Below are positions 7,300-16,844 of a stretch of 64,000 bases of DNA, piece after piece. Source of the stretch: Neptunicoccus sediminis (GTDB taxonomy: Bacteria > Pseudomonadota > Alphaproteobacteria > Rhodobacterales > Rhodobacteraceae). The stretch lies in contig NZ_MDVX01000009.1 in the NCBI RefSeq assembly GCF_001719615.1, positions 1 to 64,000 on the forward strand. The letters run 5' to 3'. Each line of letters opens with the position of its first letter. The first letter of the stretch is position 1. The translations under genes and the position numbers were made by a program. The notes under the pieces were generated by a model that saw only the letters and a list, made by a program, of their open reading frames with translations, was not told the origin of the DNA and did not search any database.

Positions 7300-9678
7300 C
7301 TAGAACGGGATATCATCCGCGCTGGTGACAAAGCTGGCGACGACTTTCTTCACGCCTGCCTTTTCAAAGGCGACCTCCAGTTTATCCCCTTCAATCCCGG
7401 TCACTGCGCCATAGCCGAATTTCTGGTGGAACACGCGGTCCCCCATCTGGTGAACGGAAACTGCCTTGCTGTCGATCACCAGCCCTTTGGCTTCCCGCGG
7501 CTGGGACATTCCCCGCTGGCTTGAACGGGCCTGCATCCGTTTCCAACCCGGAGAGTTATAGGCATCTGCGCGGCTGGCCTTATCCATCAGATCAGACCCC
7601 TTGCTGACCCCGTCAAACGTCTGACTGCTGGCCGCGGCCCCGAAACCGCCCCCGTACAGGCCGGGCGGTGTCAGCACATCCACATGCTGTTCCGGCAGTT
7701 CGTCGATAAACCTGCTTGGCAGCGATGATTGCCACTGGCCGAACACCCGCCGGTTTGCAGCAAAGCTGATGGTGCAGAAAGCCTCGGCGCGGGTGATCCC
7801 CACATAGGCAAGGCGGCGTTCTTCCTCTACCCCTTTGAGGCCGGTTTCATCCATAGAGCGTTGCGACGGGAACAACCCGTCTTCCCAACCGGGCAGAAAC
7901 ACCACAGGAAATTCCAGACCTTTGGCCGCGTGAAGGGTCATAATGCTGACTTTTTCCACGTCGTCTTCCTGTTCGTTTTCCATAATCAGGCTGACGTGTT
8001 CCAGAAAGCCTTGCAGGTTTTCAAACTCTTCCAGCGCCTTCACCAGTTCTTTAAGGTTTTCCAGACGACCCGGTGCTTCGGGGGTTTTGTCGTTGCGCCA
8101 GTGGTCGGTGTATCCCGATTCTTCGAGCATCTGCTCTGCGATTTCGATATGGCTGGTTTTATCTTCGCGGATCAGGGCAGACCAGCGGTCAAAGCCTTCG
8201 ACCAGTTCACGCAAAGCGGCGCGGGCCTTGGCGGATAATCCGCCTTGGGACACCACGATTCGCGCCCCTTCCAGCAGGCTGACACCGTTTTCACGGGCGG
8301 CCATCTGGATGGTCTGCTGGGCCTTGTCCCCGATGCCGCGTTTGGGCGTGTTGACGATTCTCTCAAACGCGAGCGCATCGTCAGGGCTGACGGCCACGCG
8401 GAAATAGGCCATCGCATCGCGGATTTCCATCCGCTCATAGAATCGCGGCCCCCCGATCACGCGGTAGGGCAGACCGATGGTCAGGAAACGGTCCTCAAAC
8501 GCGCGCATCTGGTGCGAGGCGCGCACCAGAATCGCCATGCTTTCGGGGCTGATCGGATCATGCCCCCGTGTCCCGCGCTGGAAATTCTCGATTTCCTCAC
8601 CGATCCAGCGGGCCTCTTCCTCACCGTCCCAATGACCGATGAGGCGGACTTTCTCGCCCTCGGGCTGGTCGGTCCACAGCGTTTTGCCAAGGCGGTTTTC
8701 GTTGCCCGCGATCACACCGGAGGCCGCCCCCAGAATATGAGGCGTCGAACGATAATTCTGTTCCAGCCGCACGGTCTTGGCGCCCGGAAAATCCTTTTCA
8801 AATCGCAGGATGTTGCCCACTTCCGCCCCGCGCCAGCCATAGATCGACTGGTCGTCATCCCCGACACAGCAAATGTTCTTATGCTCTGCCGCCAGAAGAC
8901 GCAGCCAAAGGTATTGGGCCACGTTGGTATCCTGATACTCATCCACCAGAATATAGCGGAACCAGTGTTGGTATTTGGCCAACACATCGGGGTATTTCTG
9001 AAAGATCACCACCATATGGAGCAGCAGATCGCCAAAATCGCAAGCGTTCAGCACCTTCAGGCGGTTTTGATAGGCCTCGTACAGATCGCTGCCCTTGTTG
9101 TTGAAGGCGCCTGCTTCGGCACCCGGCACCTTATCCGGTGTCAAAGCCCGGTTTTTCCATCCGTCGATCAATCCTGCCAGCATCCGCGCCGGCCAGCGTT
9201 TGTCGTCAATGTGTTCGGCCTGAATAAGCTGTTTTAACAGGCGGATCTGATCGTCCGTATCCAGAATGGTGAAGTTGCTTTTCAACCCCACCAGTTCCGC
9301 ATGGCGGCGCAGCAGTTTCACACACAAACTGTGGAAAGTGCCAAGCCACGGCATGCCTTCGACCATTTCACCGAGCAACCCGCCCACGCGGTTTTTCATC
9401 TCCCGCGCGGCCTTGTTGGTGAAGGTCACTGCCAGAATCTGGTTCGGCTGTGCCCGTCCCGTGTGCATCAGATAGGCAATCCGCGCCGTCAGCGCCTTGG
9501 TCTTGCCGGTTCCGGCACCGGCCAGCATCAAAACCGGCCCGTCCAGCGTTTCAACAGCGTCCCTTTGGGCCGGATTCAACCCGTCCAGATAGGGCGCAGG
9601 CCGTGCCGCCATAGCACGCTGCGACAAAGGAACTGCGGCGGCCGCCTCAAAGGCGTCTGATTCTTCCCAATTGCTCAT
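7300..9678 (-). CDS. uvrD: UvrD/PcrA-family ATP-dependent DNA helicase
   Basis: The 792-residue protein has the SF1A helicase motifs in order: Walker A GAGTGKT (54-60), DEYQDT (246-251), the motif V-type sequence TLHAAKGLEFPVVF, and motif VI EEERRLAYVGITRA. A PcrA-like C-terminal tail with a conserved FHQKFGYGAVTGIEG segment follows. UvrD/PcrA unwinds DNA 3' to 5' in nucleotide-excision and mismatch repair and displaces RecA. A GTG codon precedes the chosen ATG at 9678; no strong ribosome-binding site decides between them. The gene is divergent from pyc. Confidence 0.94.
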   Translation of the reverse strand: MSNWEESDAFEAAAAVPLSQRAMAARPAPYLDGLNPAQRDAVETLDGPVLMLAGAGTGKTKALTARIAYLMHTGRAQPNQILAVTFTNKAAREMKNRVGGLLGEMVEGMPWLGTFHSLCVKLLRRHAELVGLKSNFTILDTDDQIRLLKQLIQAEHIDDKRWPARMLAGLIDGWKNRALTPDKVPGAEAGAFNNKGSDLYEAYQNRLKVLNACDFGDLLLHMVVIFQKYPDVLAKYQHWFRYILVDEYQDTNVAQYLWLRLLAAEHKNICCVGDDDQSIYGWRGAEVGNILRFEKDFPGAKTVRLEQNYRSTPHILGAASGVIAGNENRLGKTLWTDQPEGEKVRLIGHWDGEEEARWIGEEIENFQRGTRGHDPISPESMAILVRASHQMRAFEDRFLTIGLPYRVIGGPRFYERMEIRDAMAYFRVAVSPDDALAFERIVNTPKRGIGDKAQQTIQMAARENGVSLLEGARIVVSQGGLSAKARAALRELVEGFDRWSALIREDKTSHIEIAEQMLEESGYTDHWRNDKTPEAPGRLENLKELVKALEEFENLQGFLEHVSLIMENEQEDDVEKVSIMTLHAAKGLEFPVVFLPGWEDGLFPSQRSMDETGLKGVEEERRLAYVGITRAEAFCTISFAANRRVFGQWQSSLPSRFIDELPEQHVDVLTPPGLYGGGFGAAASSQTFDGVSKGSDLMDKASRADAYNSPGWKRMQARSSQRGMSQPREAKGLVIDSKAVSVHQMGDRVFHQKFGYGAVTGIEGDKLEVAFEKAGVKKVVASFVTSADDIPF

Positions 9679-9871
9679 CACTGTATTCTAGCCCCATCCA
9701 CGCCCGAGTTAAAGCGCGTGTTCTCAAAATGTTCCAACGCCCCGAACTTCACCCGAAAATCCTTCTTTGACAAAATTACCGCTTTTGTTGCGCTGCAGCA
9801 TTTTCCACGCTACGCATTTGTCACCAAAAGTCAGAATTGACGCTGCCCACCCCAACAAGGACCAAGCCCAG

Positions 9872-12800
9872 ATGAAGAACTTCTCCAAGATCCTGATTGC
9901 CAACCGCGGTGAAATTGCCATTCGCATCATGCGTGCTGCAAATGAAATGGGAAAGCGGACGGTGGCCGTTTATGCGGAGGAAGATAAGCTCGGATTGCAC
10001 AGGTTCAAGGCGGATGAAGCCTATAAAATCGGAGAAGGTCTTGGCCCTGTTGCCGCCTATCTGTCGATTGAGGAAATCATCCGCGTCGCCAAGATGAGCG
10101 GTGCCGACGCGATCCATCCGGGCTATGGCCTGCTGTCGGAGAACCCTGATTTTGTGGATGCCTGCACTAACGCGGGCATTACTTTTATCGGCCCCAAGGC
10201 GAAAACCATGCGTCAGCTGGGGGATAAGGCCAGCGCGCGGCGGGTTGCGATCGAGGCTGGCGTGCCGGTTGTTCCGGCCACCGAAGTGCTGCCCGACGAT
10301 ATGGACGAGATCCACCGCATGGCCGCGGAAGTGGGCTATCCCTTCATGCTCAAGGCAAGCTGGGGCGGCGGCGGTCGCGGGATGCGCCCGATCATGTCAC
10401 CGGACGAGCTGGAAGAAAAAGTGCTGGAGGGCCGCCGCGAGGCTGAAGCCGCCTTTGGCAACGGTGAAGGCTATCTGGAACGGCTCGTCCAGCGGGCCCG
10501 CCACGTAGAGGTTCAAATCCTTGGCGATCAGCACGGCGAGATTTATCACCTGTGGGAGCGGGATTGCTCGGTGCAACGGCGCAACCAGAAAGTGGTGGAA
10601 CGGGCCCCTGCCCCCTATCTGTCGCAAGACCAGCGGGAGGAGCTTTGCGCTTTGGGCCGCAAAATCTGCGCCCATGTGGGCTATGAATGTGCCGGCACTG
10701 TCGAATTCCTGATGGATGTGGACACGCAGGAGTTCTTCTTCATCGAAGTGAACCCCCGCGTACAGGTGGAACATACTGTCACCGAAGAAGTCACCGGCAT
10801 TGATATTGTGCGCAGCCAGATCAAGATTGCCGAGGGCGCTACATTGGCCGAAGCCACCGGCGTGGCCAGTCAGGCGGACGTGCAACTGCGCGGCCATGCC
10901 ATGCAGTGCCGTGTGACAACCGAAGACCCGCAGAACAACTTTATCCCCGATTACGGCCGCATCACCGCCTATCGCGGCGCGACCGGCATGGGGATTCGCC
11001 TGGACGGCGGCACCGCCTATTCCGGCGCGGTGATCACCCGCTACTACGATTCCCTGCTGGAGAAAGTCACCGCATGGGCTCCGACCCCGACAGAGGCTAT
11101 CGCCCGTATGGACCGCGCCCTGCGGGAGTTCCGCATTCGCGGTGTGTCCACAAACATTGCCTTCGTGGAAAACCTGCTGAAACATCCGACATTTCTGGAC
11201 AACAGCTATACCACCAAATTCATCGATTCCACGCCCGAGCTGTTCCGCTTCAAAAAACGCCGTGACCGCGCGACGAAAATCCTGACCTATGTGGCCGACA
11301 TTACCGTCAACGGTCATCCCGATGTAGAAGGCCGCCCAAAACCCGCCGCCACCGCCAAGGCCCCCAAGCCCCCCGCGAACCGCGCGGATGCGCCGGCCTA
11401 TGGCACCCGCAACCTGCTGGAAGACAAGGGCGCACAGGCCGTGGTGGACTGGCTGGGGGAGCAAAAGCAACTGCTGCTGACCGACACCACCATGCGCGAC
11501 GGGCACCAGTCCCTGCTGGCGACGCGGATGCGCTCTCACGATATGATCGCGGTGGCCGAAGCCTATTCCCACAACCTGCCGCAACTGTTCAGCATGGAAT
11601 GCTGGGGTGGTGCGACCTTTGATGTGGCCTACCGGTTCTTGCAGGAATGCCCGTGGCAGCGCCTGCGCGACCTGCGGGCGCGGATGCCCAACCTGATGAC
11701 CCAAATGCTGCTGCGGGCCAGCAACGGCGTTGGCTATACCAACTACCCCGATAATGTGGTGCAGGAGTTCGTCCGTCAGGCCGCAGAAACCGGCGTTGAT
11801 GTGTTCCGCGTGTTCGACAGCCTGAACTGGGTGGAAAACATGCGCGTTGCGATGGATGCCGTGGTGGAAAGCGGCAAGATCTGCGAAGGCACCATCTGTT
11901 ACACCGGCGATATTCTGGATGCGGACCGCGCAAAATACGACCTGAACTACTACGTCAACATGGGTAAGGAATTGAAGGCCGCGGGGGCGCATCTGATTGG
12001 CCTGAAAGATATGGCCGGTTTGCTGAAACCCGCAGCCGCCCGCGTTCTGATCAAGGCCCTGAAGGACGAAGTCGGCCTGCCGATCCATTTCCACACCCAT
12101 GATACTTCGGGCATTGCGGGGGCCACAGTGCTCGCCGCCGCCGAAGCGGGTGTCGATGCGGTTGATGCGGCGATGGATGCGTTTTCCGGTGGCACCTCGC
12201 AACCCTGTCTTGGCTCCATCGTAGAGGCCCTGCGCCACACCGACCGCGATACCGGACTGGACATCAAAGCCGTGCGCGAGATTTCGGATTATTGGGAAGG
12301 CGTGCGCGGCCAATACGCGGCCTTTGAATCCGGTCTGATGTCCCCTGCCTCCGAAGTCTATCTGCACGAAATGCCCGGCGGCCAGTTCACCAACCTCAAA
12401 GCGCAGGCCCGTTCCTTGGGGCTGGAAGACCGCTGGCACGAGGTGGCCCAGACCTATGCGGATGTGAACCAGATGTTCGGGGATATCGTGAAGGTTACGC
12501 CAAGCTCCAAAGTGGTAGGCGATATGGCACTGATGATGGTCAGCCAGAACCTGACCCGCGCCGAAGTGGAGAACCCCAAAACGGACGTGGCCTTCCCCGA
12601 CAGCGTTGTCGATATGATGCGCGGCAATCTCGGCCAGCCTCCGGGGGGCTTTCCGCCCAAACTGCAAGCCAAGATCCTGAAAGGCGACACCCCTGCCACC
12701 ACCCGTCCGGGCGCACATATGCAACCCGTCGATCTGGATGAGGCCCGTGCAGAACTGTCGGGCGAATTGGAAGGCTATGCGGTGGATGGCGAAGACCTGA

Positions 12801-13318
12801 ACGGATATCTGATGTATCCCAAGGTCTTCCTCGATTACATGGGCCGCCATCGCACCTATGGTCCTGTGCGCACCCTGCCTACAAAAACCTTTTTCTACGG
12901 GATGGAACCGGGCGAACAGATCAGCGCCGAGATTGATCCGGGCAAGACGTTGGAAATCCGCCTGCAAGCTGTGGGTGAAACCGATGAAGGCGGCGAGGCG
13001 CGTGTGTTCTTTGAACTGAACGGCCAGCCGCGCACCGTGCGTGTCACCGACCGCAAAGCGGCTGCAACCTCGGCAAAACGGGCCAAGGCCGAGGCCGGAA
13101 ACCCCGCCCATATCGGCGCCCCCATGCCCGGTGTGATCTCTTCTGTGGTGGTAAGTGCTGGACAGGCGGTGAAATCCGGCGATATGCTGCTGACTATTGA
13201 AGCCATGAAAATGGAAACTGGTATTTACGCGGAAATGGACGGCACCGTCAAAGCCGTTCACGCGCCAGCCGGATCACAGGTTGACGCAAAAGATTTGTTA
13301 ATCGAATTCGAGACCTGA
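9872..13318 (+). CDS. pyc: Pyruvate carboxylase
   Basis: The 1148-residue protein has the complete single-chain architecture: biotin carboxylase with ATP-grasp fold (about 1-460), carboxyltransferase/HMGL-like domain beginning near LLLTDTTMRDGHQS, and a C-terminal biotinyl domain with EAMKMET, whose K1113 carries biotin. It carboxylates pyruvate to oxaloacetate, an anaplerotic step important in roseobacters. The start at 9872 (MKNFSKILIANRGEIA) is chosen over a longer open frame because it is the family N terminus and AAGGA lies 10 bases upstream. A phosphodiesterase gene follows after 4 bases. Confidence 0.97.
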   Translation: MKNFSKILIANRGEIAIRIMRAANEMGKRTVAVYAEEDKLGLHRFKADEAYKIGEGLGPVAAYLSIEEIIRVAKMSGADAIHPGYGLLSENPDFVDACTNAGITFIGPKAKTMRQLGDKASARRVAIEAGVPVVPATEVLPDDMDEIHRMAAEVGYPFMLKASWGGGGRGMRPIMSPDELEEKVLEGRREAEAAFGNGEGYLERLVQRARHVEVQILGDQHGEIYHLWERDCSVQRRNQKVVERAPAPYLSQDQREELCALGRKICAHVGYECAGTVEFLMDVDTQEFFFIEVNPRVQVEHTVTEEVTGIDIVRSQIKIAEGATLAEATGVASQADVQLRGHAMQCRVTTEDPQNNFIPDYGRITAYRGATGMGIRLDGGTAYSGAVITRYYDSLLEKVTAWAPTPTEAIARMDRALREFRIRGVSTNIAFVENLLKHPTFLDNSYTTKFIDSTPELFRFKKRRDRATKILTYVADITVNGHPDVEGRPKPAATAKAPKPPANRADAPAYGTRNLLEDKGAQAVVDWLGEQKQLLLTDTTMRDGHQSLLATRMRSHDMIAVAEAYSHNLPQLFSMECWGGATFDVAYRFLQECPWQRLRDLRARMPNLMTQMLLRASNGVGYTNYPDNVVQEFVRQAAETGVDVFRVFDSLNWVENMRVAMDAVVESGKICEGTICYTGDILDADRAKYDLNYYVNMGKELKAAGAHLIGLKDMAGLLKPAAARVLIKALKDEVGLPIHFHTHDTSGIAGATVLAAAEAGVDAVDAAMDAFSGGTSQPCLGSIVEALRHTDRDTGLDIKAVREISDYWEGVRGQYAAFESGLMSPASEVYLHEMPGGQFTNLKAQARSLGLEDRWHEVAQTYADVNQMFGDIVKVTPSSKVVGDMALMMVSQNLTRAEVENPKTDVAFPDSVVDMMRGNLGQPPGGFPPKLQAKILKGDTPATTRPGAHMQPVDLDEARAELSGELEGYAVDGEDLNGYLMYPKVFLDYMGRHRTYGPVRTLPTKTFFYGMEPGEQISAEIDPGKTLEIRLQAVGETDEGGEARVFFELNGQPRTVRVTDRKAAATSAKRAKAEAGNPAHIGAPMPGVISSVVVSAGQAVKSGDMLLTIEAMKMETGIYAEMDGTVKAVHAPAGSQVDAKDLLIEFET

Positions 13319-13322
13319 CCCT

Positions 13323-14150
13323 ATGCACAAACTTCTGGCCTTCACCGACATTCACATGACACCTGAAGGCCAGAAGATCATCGGACTCGATCCGTTTGAA
13401 CAATTTCAAAGGGCGCTGGCGCATGGGGTGCGCCACCACCCTGACGCGGAGCGGATCATTCTGATGGGCGATCTGGCCGATACCGGCACCCCTGAAGAAT
13501 ACGACCGTGTGCAGGAAATTCTGCAAGATGTAGACCTCCCCGTCACCCTGATGGCAGGCAATCACGATGTGCGGGACAATCTGGTTGAAAAGTTGCCACA
13601 GGCTGTTTGTGATGCTGCAGGTTTCCTCCAGACCAGCCACATCTACGGAACAGTGCGGGTTCTGACGCTCGACACGCTGTTCGGGCCTCCTGCGGTCTCC
13701 TATGCCCATTTCGGTGCTTATTGTGACCAGCGGTTTGATTGGCTGACAAGACAGCTCTCAGAGGCGAAAGCGGCGGGGCAGCGGGTTGCGCTGTTTTCCC
13801 ACCATCCGCCGTTTCGGGTAGGCTTTAAGGGCATGGACCAGATCCGGATGCGCGATGATGCGCGAATGCTGTCCGTGCTGAAAGATTCCGGCGTGCAGGT
13901 TCATCTGATCTGCGGCCATATCCATCGGACCATCTCGGGGCATTGGGACGGATTCGGCTTTTCCATGTTGAAAAGCACCTGCCACCAGATGCCTCTGGCG
14001 ATTGATACGGCAGAGATGACGCTCGGCACTACGGAACCGGCGGCCTATGGGGTGATCCTGCTGACGGATGACGGGATTATCGTGCATTCAGAGGACTTCG
14101 ATCTGGTGCAAGAGACCCTTAATACCCACTTGCAAACCCCTGTGCCCTAG
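13323..14150 (+). CDS. Calcineurin-like phosphoesterase (CpdA/GpdQ type)
   Basis: The 275-residue cytosolic protein has the full dinuclear metallophosphoesterase motif set: DxH (D9, H11), GD (D50), GNHD (N80, H81), SHHPP (H160) and GHIH (198-201). This layout is that of class III cyclic-nucleotide phosphodiesterases and glycerophosphodiesterases such as CpdA and GpdQ. It starts 4 bases after pyc and is probably co-transcribed with it. Whether it hydrolyses cAMP or another phosphodiester cannot be read from the sequence. Confidence 0.9.
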   Translation: MHKLLAFTDIHMTPEGQKIIGLDPFEQFQRALAHGVRHHPDAERIILMGDLADTGTPEEYDRVQEILQDVDLPVTLMAGNHDVRDNLVEKLPQAVCDAAGFLQTSHIYGTVRVLTLDTLFGPPAVSYAHFGAYCDQRFDWLTRQLSEAKAAGQRVALFSHHPPFRVGFKGMDQIRMRDDARMLSVLKDSGVQVHLICGHIHRTISGHWDGFGFSMLKSTCHQMPLAIDTAEMTLGTTEPAAYGVILLTDDGIIVHSEDFDLVQETLNTHLQTPVP

Positions 14151-14245
14151 CCATTCCGGCCGCGTGGTCTTTTTTCGGGTTTTTGTTCATTTTCCCCTTG
14201 TGCAGGGACTCTGTTTCTCGCTATACGCTGCCTCACGAAAGGGAC

Positions 14246-14320
14246 GCGGGCGTAGCTCAGGGGTAGAGCATAACCTTGCCAAGGTTAGGGTCGTGAGTTC
14301 GAATCTCATCGCCCGCTCCA
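14246..14320 (+). tRNA. tRNA-Gly(GCC), copy 1
   Basis: The 75-base cloverleaf has acceptor stem GCGGGCG/CGCCCGC, anticodon stem TAACC/GGTTA with anticodon GCC, T-loop TTCGAAT and an encoded CCA end. A terminator follows at 14350-14374. Confidence 0.97.
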
Positions 14321-14349
14321 ATTCGCAACCTGCCACAGCAGGATGATAC

Positions 14350-14374
14350 AAAGGCCGCCTTCGGGCGGCCTTTT
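14350..14374 (+). terminator. Terminator after tRNA-Gly copy 1
   Basis: AAAGGCCGCC and GGCGGCCTTTT form a perfect stem with a TTCG tetraloop. Confidence 0.9.
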
Positions 14375-14450
14375 GTGTTTCCGAAGTCCGGTAATTTTCC
14401 CCTTGTGCACCGGCCCTGTTTCTCGTTATACGCTGCCACACGAAAAGGAC

Positions 14451-14525
14451 GCGGGCGTAGCTCAGGGGTAGAGCATAACCTTGCCAAGGTTAGGGTCGTG
14501 AGTTCGAATCTCATCGCCCGCTCCA
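14451..14525 (+). tRNA. tRNA-Gly(GCC), copy 2
   Basis: The 75-base sequence is identical to copy 1, with anticodon GCC and encoded CCA, and lies 205 bases downstream. It has its own terminator at 14555-14579. Confidence 0.97.
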
Positions 14526-14554
14526 ATTCACTCCGTGCCATAGCAGGATGGTAC

Positions 14555-14579
14555 AAAGGCCGCCTTCGGGTGGCCTTTT
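14555..14579 (+). terminator. Terminator after tRNA-Gly copy 2
   Basis: AAAGGCCGCC and GGTGGCCTTTT pair around a TTCG tetraloop, with one G-T change relative to copy 1. Confidence 0.88.
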
Positions 14580-14617
14580 GTTTTTCCACCACGCGCGATC
14601 TGCCCCACGGTACGACG

Positions 14618-14647
14618 AAGGCCGCCTGCGGGATCACAGACGGCCTT
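14618..14647 (-). terminator. Hairpin after dctM
   Basis: AAGGCCG and CGGCCTT form a 7-bp stem 30 bases after the dctM stop. The T tract on the minus strand is weak, so termination is probable but not certain. Confidence 0.55.
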
Positions 14648-14676
14648 GGTGCAAGTTTTGACAGGTGTGGTACGGA

Positions 14677-16068
14677 TCAGCCCGAAATCACCTTGGGCAG
14701 CCACGTCACGATCTGCGGGAACAGGAACAGACAGGCAATGGCCACAATCTGAAGCAGGACAAACGGCAGGATACCCTTGTAAATCGCAGAGGTCGGCAAA
14801 CCGTCCGGCGCCACCCCGCGCAGGTAGAACAGCGCAAAGCCGAAGGGCGGTGTCAGGAAGGAGGTTTGCAGGTTCACCCCCACCAGCACGCCGAGCCAGA
14901 TCGGGTCCACATCCAGCGCCAGCAGGATCGGCGCAGTGATCGGGATCACGATAAAGATGATCTCAAACGTGTCGAGGATAAAGCCGAGCACGAACATGAT
15001 CGCCATCACAACAGCCACCGCCATCAGGGTTCCGCCGGGCAGGTTTGAGAGGAACTCGTGCACCAGTTCATCCCCGCCCATCAGACGGAAGACGATCGAA
15101 AACACCGACGCACCCATCAGAATCACAAAGACCATACTGGTGATCGTAGCCGCAGAAATCACCGTTTCCCGCAGCACCGCAAAGGACAAACGCCAGCGCA
15201 GCGCCGCCAGCACCATCGCGCCAACCGCGCCGACAGAGGCCGCTTCGGTCGGGGTGGCAATACCGCCAAGAATGGAACCGAGCACCGCCATGATCAGCAG
15301 GAACGGCGGCACCAGCGCGACAAAGACCTCGCGGATCAATCCGCGCTTTTCTTCTTCGGGAACCGGCATGGCAGGACAGCTTTGCGGGTCGGTCAGGGCC
15401 TTGAACAGCACATAGGCCATATACAGACCAACCAGCAGGACACCGGGCAACAAGGCACCGGCAAACAGATCACCGACAGAAACTGGCGTGGGCGCAAAGT
15501 TGCCCTTGGCCATCTGCACCTGACTGTTGATACCCGACAGCATGTCGCCCATAAAAATCAGCACGGTAGAGGGCGGGATAATCTGGCCGAGCGTACCGCT
15601 GGCACAGATAACACCGGTCGCAAGCTTGGGATCATATCCCGCACGCAGCATCGCTGGCAGGGAAATCAGCCCCATCGTCACAACGGTCGCCCCGACAACA
15701 CCCGTAGAGGCCGCAAGCATCGCCCCCACGATCACCACCGAAAAACCCAAACCGCCACGCATGGAGCCGAACAGCTTGCCCATCGTCAACAGCAGTTGCT
15801 CAGCAATATTGGAACGCTCCAGCATCACCCCCATGAAGATGAACAGCGGCACGGCCACCAGAACCTCGTTCGTCATGAAACCGATATAGCGGTTGGGCAA
15901 AGAGCCGAAGTTACTGGGGTCGAAGACTCCGAACATCATCCCCAAAAGCCCGAACAACAGGGACACCCCTGCCAGCGTGAACGCCACCGGAAACCCGAGA
16001 AGGAGAAACCCGATAATGCCAAAAAACATCAACCCCGAGAGGAGCTCACCGATAAGTACTGGATCCAT
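14677..16068 (-). CDS. dctM: TRAP transporter large permease DctM
   Basis: The 463-residue, about 12-segment membrane protein matches the DctM large subunit of tripartite ATP-independent periplasmic transporters, with the conserved glycine/proline-rich stretches GASTGVVGATVVTMG and SGTLGQIIPPS. It drives sodium-coupled uptake of an organic acid delivered by the DctP protein encoded upstream. It starts 12 bases after the dctQ stop, so the order on the minus strand is dctP, dctQ, dctM. Confidence 0.95.
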   Translation of the reverse strand: MDPVLIGELLSGLMFFGIIGFLLLGFPVAFTLAGVSLLFGLLGMMFGVFDPSNFGSLPNRYIGFMTNEVLVAVPLFIFMGVMLERSNIAEQLLLTMGKLFGSMRGGLGFSVVIVGAMLAASTGVVGATVVTMGLISLPAMLRAGYDPKLATGVICASGTLGQIIPPSTVLIFMGDMLSGINSQVQMAKGNFAPTPVSVGDLFAGALLPGVLLVGLYMAYVLFKALTDPQSCPAMPVPEEEKRGLIREVFVALVPPFLLIMAVLGSILGGIATPTEAASVGAVGAMVLAALRWRLSFAVLRETVISAATITSMVFVILMGASVFSIVFRLMGGDELVHEFLSNLPGGTLMAVAVVMAIMFVLGFILDTFEIIFIVIPITAPILLALDVDPIWLGVLVGVNLQTSFLTPPFGFALFYLRGVAPDGLPTSAIYKGILPFVLLQIVAIACLFLFPQIVTWLPKVISG

Positions 16069-16080
16069 AGGTCGTCTCTT

Positions 16081-16659
16081 TTATACGTCTGGGGTTTCGG
16101 AAGCGGCGGGCTTTGTGCCTGCGCCATAGCGGATCTGCGGCGGCACAAGGTCAGGCCGCCCGCCAAGTACAAGGATCGAGCGCACGGCCATTGCCAGCCC
16201 CTGAAGCGCCAGCAGGACAGCAAACCCGATGATAAAGCTTTTGAGGATGAACAGACCCGGCATCCCGCCCACATTGGCCGAAGCTTCGTGATAGCCCCAG
16301 GCCCGCGTCACAAACGGCATACTGTAGCTATAGACCACCCAGGTAAAGGGCAGCAGGAACAGCACAACACCGAAAAGGTCCACGATGGCTTTGGTGCGGA
16401 CACTGGCCGGACGGTAAAAAATATCCACCCGCACGTGATCGTTCCGCAGCAAGGCAAATCCGGCCACAGCCGTGAACATCGCGCCGTTCAACCAGATATA
16501 AAGATCCTGCATCCAGACAAAGCTGGTCGCGAACACATATCGCTGCACCACAACCGTGAAACAGACCAGAACAATGCCAAGGGACAGCCAGGCAAATATC
16601 TTTCCCAAACCGTTGTTGATATGGCAAATGATGCTGGCACAAAACGCTAAGAATTGCAT
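16081..16659 (-). CDS. dctQ: TRAP transporter small permease DctQ
   Basis: The 192-residue protein has four predicted membrane segments and the DctQ pattern (VVVQRYVF near the first segments, RNDHVRVDIFY in the middle). DctQ partners DctM in the membrane. The start at 16659 is chosen because GAGGAGG lies 7 bases upstream; a longer open frame exists but has no such site. It belongs to the larger DctQ type often seen with TakP-like binding proteins. Confidence 0.92.
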   Translation of the reverse strand: MQFLAFCASIICHINNGLGKIFAWLSLGIVLVCFTVVVQRYVFATSFVWMQDLYIWLNGAMFTAVAGFALLRNDHVRVDIFYRPASVRTKAIVDLFGVVLFLLPFTWVVYSYSMPFVTRAWGYHEASANVGGMPGLFILKSFIIGFAVLLALQGLAMAVRSILVLGGRPDLVPPQIRYGAGTKPAASETPDV

Positions 16660-16797
16660 AGAGACGCCTCCTCTTTCGCTGTCTTTTCCCCGCTGCCGCA
16701 AGGTGATGCAAGAGCACGAACGCGTGAAACAGTGGTTTTTATAGAAAAACGGCGTTTTTTACCGGAAGACACAATCCTATAGCAGAGCCCTCAAGGT

Positions 16798-16829
16798 AAA
16801 ACACCCGCCGGGGTGAACCAGCGGGTGTT
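16798..16829 (-). terminator. Hairpin with T tract between dctP and dctQ
   Basis: AACACCCGC and GCGGGTGTT form a 9-bp stem with a 12-base loop; on the minus strand it is followed by TTTTACCTT. It probably ends most dctP transcripts and lowers expression of dctQM. Confidence 0.7.
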
Positions 16830-16844
16830 GACAGGGACCGGAGA

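Larger units (their letters stand above)
14189..14586 (+). repeat. Tandem duplication of a tRNA-Gly unit
   Basis: Two adjacent units of about 200 bases each contain the same parts in the same order: CCCCTTGTGCA, TTTCTCG(C/T)TATACGCTGCC, a tRNA-Gly, an AGCAGGAT(G)-type linker and a GGCCGCC hairpin terminator. The tRNAs are identical over 75 bases, while the flanks have diverged by scattered substitutions. Confidence 0.85.

Noticed and set aside
10397-13261. Long open frame antisense to pyc (about 950 codons)
   Set aside because: It is the shadow of a high-GC gene on the other strand; it has low-complexity histidine/glycine-rich sequence and no recognisable domain.
14189-14586. Mobile element or integration site at the duplicated tRNA-Gly genes
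   Set aside because: No integrase, no att-like partial tRNA copy and no foreign-looking genes; both copies are complete tRNAs with terminators.
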